Source: Vicinamibacteria bacterium
GTDB taxonomy: Bacteria > Acidobacteriota > Vicinamibacteria > Vicinamibacterales > UBA8438
DNA length: 64,000 bases
Assembly (NCBI GenBank): GCA_022820825.1
Contig: JAJEEU010000042.1
Location: forward strand, 1 to 64,000
Direction of reading: 5' to 3'
Position numbers and translations under genes: made by a program. Positions 59,112 through 64,000 of this stretch are shown piece after piece. Position 1 is the first letter of the stretch; each line of letters begins with the position of its first letter. The notes beneath the pieces are model-generated. The model worked only from the letters and a program-made list of their open reading frames with translations. It was not told the origin of the DNA and searched no databases.

Positions 59112-62100
59112 TCAGGCGGTGCTCCGCCGCTTTCGCAGCAGGAGCAGCGCGACGACGAACAGGCTTGCGACGACCACCACGCCCAGCCAGGCGAAGCGCG
59201 CGCGGGGCGATCCGCTTTCCGGTGCGTTGGCCGGCCGCGGCTCGGCTTCCTGCTCGGCGAGGACCACGCTCGCTTCGGTCAGCTCCACGCTCGAAGTCAG
59301 GGCGCGCTGCAGCTCGCTCCGATAGCTCGCCGCGAGGTCCGGCGGAGCCTGCTCGGCTATGAACGACGCGAGCGCCGCGTTGTCGCAGACGAACCCGCTG
59401 CAACCCGCCTCGAACTGCTCTACCAGGCGGGTGTGCAACTCGGCCAGCGCCGCGACCTGTTGCGGAGAGGCGTCCCAGTAGCCCTTGCGCACCGTCTCCA
59501 GCATCACCGCCGTCATCTCCTGGAGAGCATACGGGTTCTCTCGCCGGAAGAATGCCTCGATCCCGATGTCATAGCGGTCGTCGACGTACACCTCGTACAG
59601 CTCGTTCCAGAGCGCGTCGTCGATGGCTGCCGGCTTCATCACGTTCCACCCGTAGGTGTTGCGGAACGTCTCGGCGAACTGCTCGGCCGACGAGGCGCCG
59701 CCTTCCTGCAGCTCGCCGATGTAGGCCGGGTTCAGCAGGGTCGACCGCGCCTCGGTCCAGACGGTCTCGTTCAGGTCCGTCACGCGCGGCCGCTGGGCGT
59801 TGCGGAAGTCGTTGAAGTAGGCGTCCGCGTCCCTGCCGGTCACGTGCCGGACGGCCATGCTGAGTCCGCCCATGAACTCGTAGACGTGGTCGAGGCTGAG
59901 CGCGCCCCAGGTATGGCTCTCCCGCGGCTGCACGACGACCTCGGTGCCGGCGAGCGCCGCTTCGAAGATGCCGTCGGCATAGAAGCTCCAGAGCTCGCCC
60001 TCGTCGTAGACCGCACCCATGTTCCGCAGGTACTGGCCGGCCACCTCGGCGTCGTCCTCCCAGCGGTCGCCCCGCTCGACCATCTCCATGATGGCCGTTC
60101 CGTAGTTGCCGTTGACGCCGCCGAAGACCCGCAGCGTGGAGTAGCGGCGTGCGTCGGCGGGCGACAGGCCCTTCTCCTTCATTACCTCTTCGGCGCGCAG
60201 GCGCCCCGCCTGGACGAAGTTGGCGTGGGCGTCCGCGTCGCGCGCGTCGGCCGCCATCGCCACCGCGCGGTTGATCAGCGCGAGGCGCGAGGCGGCGAGG
60301 TCGCGGAGCTGGCCGGCTGTCTGGACAACGACGTCGATACGGGGCCGGCCGAGATCGGCCGCGGAAATCAGCCGCAGATCCGCGACCCGCCCGAAGGCGT
60401 CCCAGACCGGTGCGACGCCGAGCAGGTAGAAGATCTGTCCGATGGTGGCGCCTTCGGTGCCGATGAAGTCGCTCGGCCAGAGGGTGAACGCGACCTTCTG
60501 CGGATAGGCGTCGTGCCTGCTCCGGTGCTCGTCGAGGAGCGTTTCCGCCAGCCGGCGTCCCACCGTCCACGACTCCTGCGAAGGCGTCTTCTCGGCGTCG
60601 ATCGAGAACAGGTTGCGCCCGGTCGGGACCGCGTCCGGATTGACGATGGGGTCGCCCCCGGGCGTGGGGTCGACGTAGCCGCCGGCAAGAGCGCGGACCA
60701 CGCTCGCGAGCTCCAGGTCCGAGCTGTCGCGCAGGCCGTCGCGGTGACGGTCGATGCCGGTCACGCTCGCTTCCAGCGTGAGGACCGCGCGGGCGAGCTC
60801 GGCGTCCCGGGCGGCGCGCTCCTCCAGCTCGAGGCCGGCGGCATCGACGGCGGTGTCGAGGCGCCTGTCGAACGTCGGGTCATTGAGTATCTTCCGCAGG
60901 CGATCCGCCTCCGGCGTGTCGACGGCCCCGAGCTTTTCGCGCAGCGTCGCGTGGTGCTCGCGGTAGAACGTCGCTGCCGACAGCGCCTGCTCGATTTTCT
61001 CGCCGGCCGCCGACGCCAGCTCGCCGGTCGCTGCGTGGCGCCACGCCCGCCCGAGCGCCTCGATGTGCGTTGCATCGAGGGCCAGCGCGAGACGCTCGGC
61101 GGTCAGACGGCGCTTCTCCTCCTCGACGCGGTCCACGAGCCCCGGATCGTCGAGCAGCGCGAAGGTGCGCTCGCGGAGGGTCGCATCCTGCATCGCCTCG
61201 ATCAGGGCGAATACATCCGGGTCTTCGGCGATCTCCAGCGCGGCGGCCATCGGCGGAATGACCGTGGCGATGGTCTTTGCGCGCTCGCGCTGCACGGGGT
61301 CCAGCAGTTGCGACGTCCGCGCGAACTCCTGCTCCGACTTCAGACGCTCGACGAACTCGACTTTCGGCGGATGCGGCAGGATGCGCGCCACCAGGTCTTC
61401 TAGCTCGCCGGCGCGCGCTTGCGCTACGGTCGCGTCCGACCGCTTGCGGGCGCCCGTGCCCATCGAGATGAAGCCGCGGATGATGTCGTCGTCCGACGGC
61501 CGGCGCGCCGCTTCCCGCCAGGCGCGGGCGTGCTGCAGATCGGCGTCCGCCACCAGGTCGGAGAGCACCGCTCCGGCGTCCTCGCCCGCCGTCCGCCGCG
61601 CATACGCGCCGCGGGCGCGCCGGCGATAGCGGCGATCGAACAGCGCCTCATCCTCCAGCTCGGCAGTCTCGACCGCACCCCGCACGGTGTCGATGCGGGC
61701 CAGGGCGTAGGCGATGGGATCGATCGCCATCAGCTTCGCCGTCGCGTCGATCTCGTTTGGCGTGAAGGCGCTGCCGAGGGTGTAGAGCCCCTGCGCGACC
61801 TTCTCCCCGTCGATGGTCTCGACATGGTTGCTCAGGCGGAACAGGTCGTCCGCCGACCACTCCTCGTCCGGATCCAGGCCCAGATCCACGTGCAGGCTCA
61901 ACTCGGTCGCGAGGCGCCGGATCGTGCGCGCGTGCTCCGCGCGGACCGGACCGTCGGCCGTGTTGCGATAGCTGTCGAGCCGGTCTCGCAGCGGACGCAG
62001 CCCCTCGTACAGCCCGCCTTCCATGAACGGCGGTGTCAGGTGCGTCACCGTGGCCGCGTACGAGCGGCGTTTGGCGATGATCCCTTCACCGACGTTGCTC

Positions 62101-63905
62101 ATGACGTAGACGTAGACGTGCGGGAGCCCGCCGACGAGGGCGTCCGACCAGTCGAAGGCCGACAGGGCAATCTGTTTCCAGGGCGTGAACTCCAGGCTGC
62201 CGTGGGTGCCGAAGTGCATGACGGTGTCGGCGTCGAAGGCATTCCGGGTCCAGAGGTAGGAGGCCACGTAGGGATGCGGCGGCGCCTTCCGCGCGCCGTG
62301 CACCAACTGGAACGTGTCGTCGCCGACGCCCGGCAGCGGCTGCGGCAGGATCACGACATTGCCGAACCTGACGCGCGCCACGGCCAGCGCGGTCTCGTCG
62401 CCGTCGCCGATCGTCATGTACTCGCCCGGGGCGGGTCCGTATTGCTCGACGACGGCGTCGCGCATGCCCGGCTCGAGATCCGTGTCCAACCATTCGGCGT
62501 ACTCGCCGGCCGGCACGAGCGCCGGGCTCCCGGTGGCGACGTACTCCTCGAACGCGCCGCGCGCGTACGGTCCGAGCACCGGCCCCTTCCTCTGGATGAG
62601 CTGCCAGAACTCGTCCTCCGTTTCCGGGAGTCCGTCCACCGTGTAGCCGGCGTCGCGCAACGCGCGGAGCAGGTTCAGCAGGCTCGGCGCGACCTCCAAG
62701 CTGCCGGCGTTCATGGCGTTCTTGCCGGGGCCCTTGTAGTAGTAGATGGCCACGCGCTTGTCTCGGTTGGGCTTGGCCTTTAGCGCCAGCCAGCGCTCGA
62801 CGAGGTCGCAGAAGGTCTCGAGGCGTTCCGGCAGCGCATCGAAGATCTCGTAGCCGTCCGCGTCGGTGAACTGCGCGGCCACCGCGTAGGGCGCCACGCC
62901 GCCGTCGAGCTCGGGCAGGACGACGCTCATCGTGAGCATGGCCCCGGCCATGCCCTGCTGGTCGGTCTCCCAGTCGTCGTGGTTCTGGAACACCGACACG
63001 GGCGTCAGCATCGGGATGTTGCGCTCGCGCAGCCAGGCGATCGCCTCGTCGGCGCGCCCCAGGGTGAGCCGCCCGTGCGGCATCAGCACCACGAGATCGG
63101 GTGCAATCTGCTGCAGGAAGTCGAGGCGTTTCTCGACGGCGGCAACCGGGTAGACGTTCCACGCGCGGCCTTCGAGCGCGCTGATGAACGCGTCGACGTG
63201 ATCCCGGTTCGCGTTGAACGGGCCGGGCACGCTCGTGAGCAGGGCGATCTTCGGCGCGCCAGCCTTGGCCAGTCCCTGCGCCGCGTAGTAGGCGTCGAAC
63301 GCGTCGACGGTCTCGAACGTCAGGTCGTCATCCAGATGGAACAGCACGTCCATGGAACGCTCTACCGGGGGCTGCACCGGGTCCGAGCGGAGCGCCTTGC
63401 CGTCCAGCTCGACGCGCGAGAAGTTGAGCAGCCGGGCATAGTTGTCGGCTCCTCCGAACTCGAGGTAGCCGTTGGCCGCGTCGAGGTGCGGGCCGCGCAG
63501 GTTGGTGACATCGAGGGCGGGATTGGTGGCTCCCTGCACGAACAGGCGCGTGCCGCGGCGACCGGCCTCGCGCAGGTGCGCGAGCTGCGTCTCTTCGAGC
63601 TGCAGGCCGCGGCCGAAGACGTAGACGACCGGATAGCTCGCGGCGCGGTCCAGCGACTCCAGATTCAGCGACTCGACACGCACCGCCCCATGCGGTCGCG
63701 CGCGTTCGATGCGGGCCAGTTGGAAGCCGGGAAAGTTGACGAATGCGATCCGGGTCACGGCGAGGTGGCGCTGATAGGCGGCGAAGCCGCCCCACAGCGC
63801 CGCCGCCGCGAGCGCCGCCGCCGCGATCCGCTTGCGATGGAGCCAAAGCCTGGCGAGCTGCGCCCGCACTGCGCGCGCGCGTGTCGGAATCATCCTGGCA
63901 GTCAT
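59112..63905 (-). CDS. hmuS: membrane-anchored CobN/Mg-chelatase H-like protein (HmuS-like)
   Basis: A 1597-residue protein of the CobN/BchH/ChlH family. The family motif HFGTHGSLEFTPWKQ (residues 564-578) is present, with Trp where CobN usually has Gly before Lys. Unlike cytosolic CobN it has an N-terminal membrane anchor (about 26-45, with Arg/Lys before it) and a second span at the very end (about 1571-1590, then RKRRSTA), so the body should face the periplasm. Bacteroidota HmuS, which as I recall has been reported to remove iron from haem, has such a plan. AGAGGAGG lies five bases before ATG 63905, within the stop of the TonB receptor gene. No cobS/cobT genes are nearby. Confidence 0.8.
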   Translation of the reverse strand: MTARMIPTRARAVRAQLARLWLHRKRIAAAALAAAALWGGFAAYQRHLAVTRIAFVNFPGFQLARIERARPHGAVRVESLNLESLDRAASYPVVYVFGRGLQLEETQLAHLREAGRRGTRLFVQGATNPALDVTNLRGPHLDAANGYLEFGGADNYARLLNFSRVELDGKALRSDPVQPPVERSMDVLFHLDDDLTFETVDAFDAYYAAQGLAKAGAPKIALLTSVPGPFNANRDHVDAFISALEGRAWNVYPVAAVEKRLDFLQQIAPDLVVLMPHGRLTLGRADEAIAWLRERNIPMLTPVSVFQNHDDWETDQQGMAGAMLTMSVVLPELDGGVAPYAVAAQFTDADGYEIFDALPERLETFCDLVERWLALKAKPNRDKRVAIYYYKGPGKNAMNAGSLEVAPSLLNLLRALRDAGYTVDGLPETEDEFWQLIQRKGPVLGPYARGAFEEYVATGSPALVPAGEYAEWLDTDLEPGMRDAVVEQYGPAPGEYMTIGDGDETALAVARVRFGNVVILPQPLPGVGDDTFQLVHGARKAPPHPYVASYLWTRNAFDADTVMHFGTHGSLEFTPWKQIALSAFDWSDALVGGLPHVYVYVMSNVGEGIIAKRRSYAATVTHLTPPFMEGGLYEGLRPLRDRLDSYRNTADGPVRAEHARTIRRLATELSLHVDLGLDPDEEWSADDLFRLSNHVETIDGEKVAQGLYTLGSAFTPNEIDATAKLMAIDPIAYALARIDTVRGAVETAELEDEALFDRRYRRRARGAYARRTAGEDAGAVLSDLVADADLQHARAWREAARRPSDDDIIRGFISMGTGARKRSDATVAQARAGELEDLVARILPHPPKVEFVERLKSEQEFARTSQLLDPVQRERAKTIATVIPPMAAALEIAEDPDVFALIEAMQDATLRERTFALLDDPGLVDRVEEEKRRLTAERLALALDATHIEALGRAWRHAATGELASAAGEKIEQALSAATFYREHHATLREKLGAVDTPEADRLRKILNDPTFDRRLDTAVDAAGLELEERAARDAELARAVLTLEASVTGIDRHRDGLRDSSDLELASVVRALAGGYVDPTPGGDPIVNPDAVPTGRNLFSIDAEKTPSQESWTVGRRLAETLLDEHRSRHDAYPQKVAFTLWPSDFIGTEGATIGQIFYLLGVAPVWDAFGRVADLRLISAADLGRPRIDVVVQTAGQLRDLAASRLALINRAVAMAADARDADAHANFVQAGRLRAEEVMKEKGLSPADARRYSTLRVFGGVNGNYGTAIMEMVERGDRWEDDAEVAGQYLRNMGAVYDEGELWSFYADGIFEAALAGTEVVVQPRESHTWGALSLDHVYEFMGGLSMAVRHVTGRDADAYFNDFRNAQRPRVTDLNETVWTEARSTLLNPAYIGELQEGGASSAEQFAETFRNTYGWNVMKPAAIDDALWNELYEVYVDDRYDIGIEAFFRRENPYALQEMTAVMLETVRKGYWDASPQQVAALAELHTRLVEQFEAGCSGFVCDNAALASFIAEQAPPDLAASYRSELQRALTSSVELTEASVVLAEQEAEPRPANAPESGSPRARFAWLGVVVVASLFVVALLLLRKRRSTA

Positions 63906-63915
63906 CCGGCCTCCT

Positions 63916-64000
63916 CTAGAACGGCGTCACCGACAGGCTCACCGAGACGAGACGGCCCAGCGTGGGGCTCGCCGCGGTCTCCTGGTAGTCGGCGTTCATC
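63916..64000 (-). CDS. TonB-dependent receptor, C-terminal end only (HmuR-like)
   Basis: Only the last 27 codons are in the window; the gene continues past the right edge. The tail reads LGRLVSVSLSVTPF and stop, an outer-membrane barrel end with the terminal Phe. Position directly before the CobN-like gene, with the chelatase ribosome-binding site overlapping this stop, is that of hmuR in hmuRSTUV loci. Nothing can be said about the ligand from this fragment. Confidence 0.6.
   Translation of the reverse strand, partial: MNADYQETAASPTLGRLVSVSLSVTPF

Noticed and set aside
59112-63905. CobN of cobalamin biosynthesis
   Set aside because: Two membrane anchors, no CobS/CobT or other cob genes nearby, and a TonB receptor/ExbB/DUF2149 setting point to an uptake system instead.

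Overview
The window is GC-rich chromosomal DNA packed with genes, most likely from an acidobacterium of the Vicinamibacteria type. This is inferred from the gene families, not from a marker gene. The supporting signs are large TonB-dependent receptors with an N-terminal carboxypeptidase-regulatory domain, many secreted beta-propeller (PQQ-like) proteins, three copies of a secreted family opening with a GDPDLxGxW motif, a DUF5916 outer-membrane protein, and a form II molybdenum hydroxylase cluster. There is no rRNA, CRISPR array, phage or intact insertion sequence. Five tRNA-type loci are read directly: Arg(CCG), Arg(TCG), His(GTG) and Pro(TGG), with the two Arg genes in tandem.

Layout. 1-2300: end of a DmsC-type membrane anchor, a TorD chaperone and a secreted beta-propeller. 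2324-6834 (minus): a GT-C type membrane glycosyltransferase, an unusual protein carrying two exosortase-type active sites in tandem, and a GyrI-like protein. 6886-10170: two Arg tRNAs, then a TonB-dependent receptor. 10308-13492 (minus): PHP-domain protein and propeller. 13608-14900: PQQ aldose dehydrogenase. 14897-22222 (minus): form II xanthine/CO-dehydrogenase-like operon, order S-L-M then D-E-G, with a vapBC toxin-antitoxin pair between M and D. 22246-25868 (minus): PEP mutase/isocitrate lyase family enzyme, nucleotide pyrophosphatase-like lipoprotein, propeller, tRNA-His. 26029-29041: small secreted protein, GAF-SpoIIE phosphatase, HupE/UreJ protein.

29031-33473 (minus): secreted protein, a cytochrome c fused to a copper-monooxygenase-like (PHM) domain, and a PQQ dehydrogenase. 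33504-36324: GntP permease and a monoheme secreted protein. 36329-43894 (minus): metallo-beta-lactamase-fold protein plus a CusCBA/CzcCBA-type RND efflux operon. 43934-46233 (minus): tRNA-Pro, DUF1499 protein, small lipoprotein, GDPDLxGxW protein. 46485-51228: second TonB receptor with a beta-helix partner and a lipoprotein. 51234-55851 (minus): GDPDLxGxW protein, small membrane protein, an exported HpaI-type aldolase, DUF5916 protein. 55905-57431: DinB protein and third GDPDLxGxW protein.

57447-64000 (minus): the most coherent accessory system in the window, with gene order TonB receptor (cut by the edge), membrane-anchored CobN-like chelatase, membrane protein, ExbB/MotA-like protein, DUF2149 protein. 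This matches the hmuRSTUV haem-uptake loci of Bacteroidota and suggests periplasmic haem (or other tetrapyrrole) capture and metal removal in this lineage. The other leading novelty candidate is the tandem exosortase. Overall the gene content suits a heterotroph taking up macromolecular or metal-chelate nutrients through TonB receptors and oxidising substrates in the periplasm with quinoproteins and c-type cytochromes.
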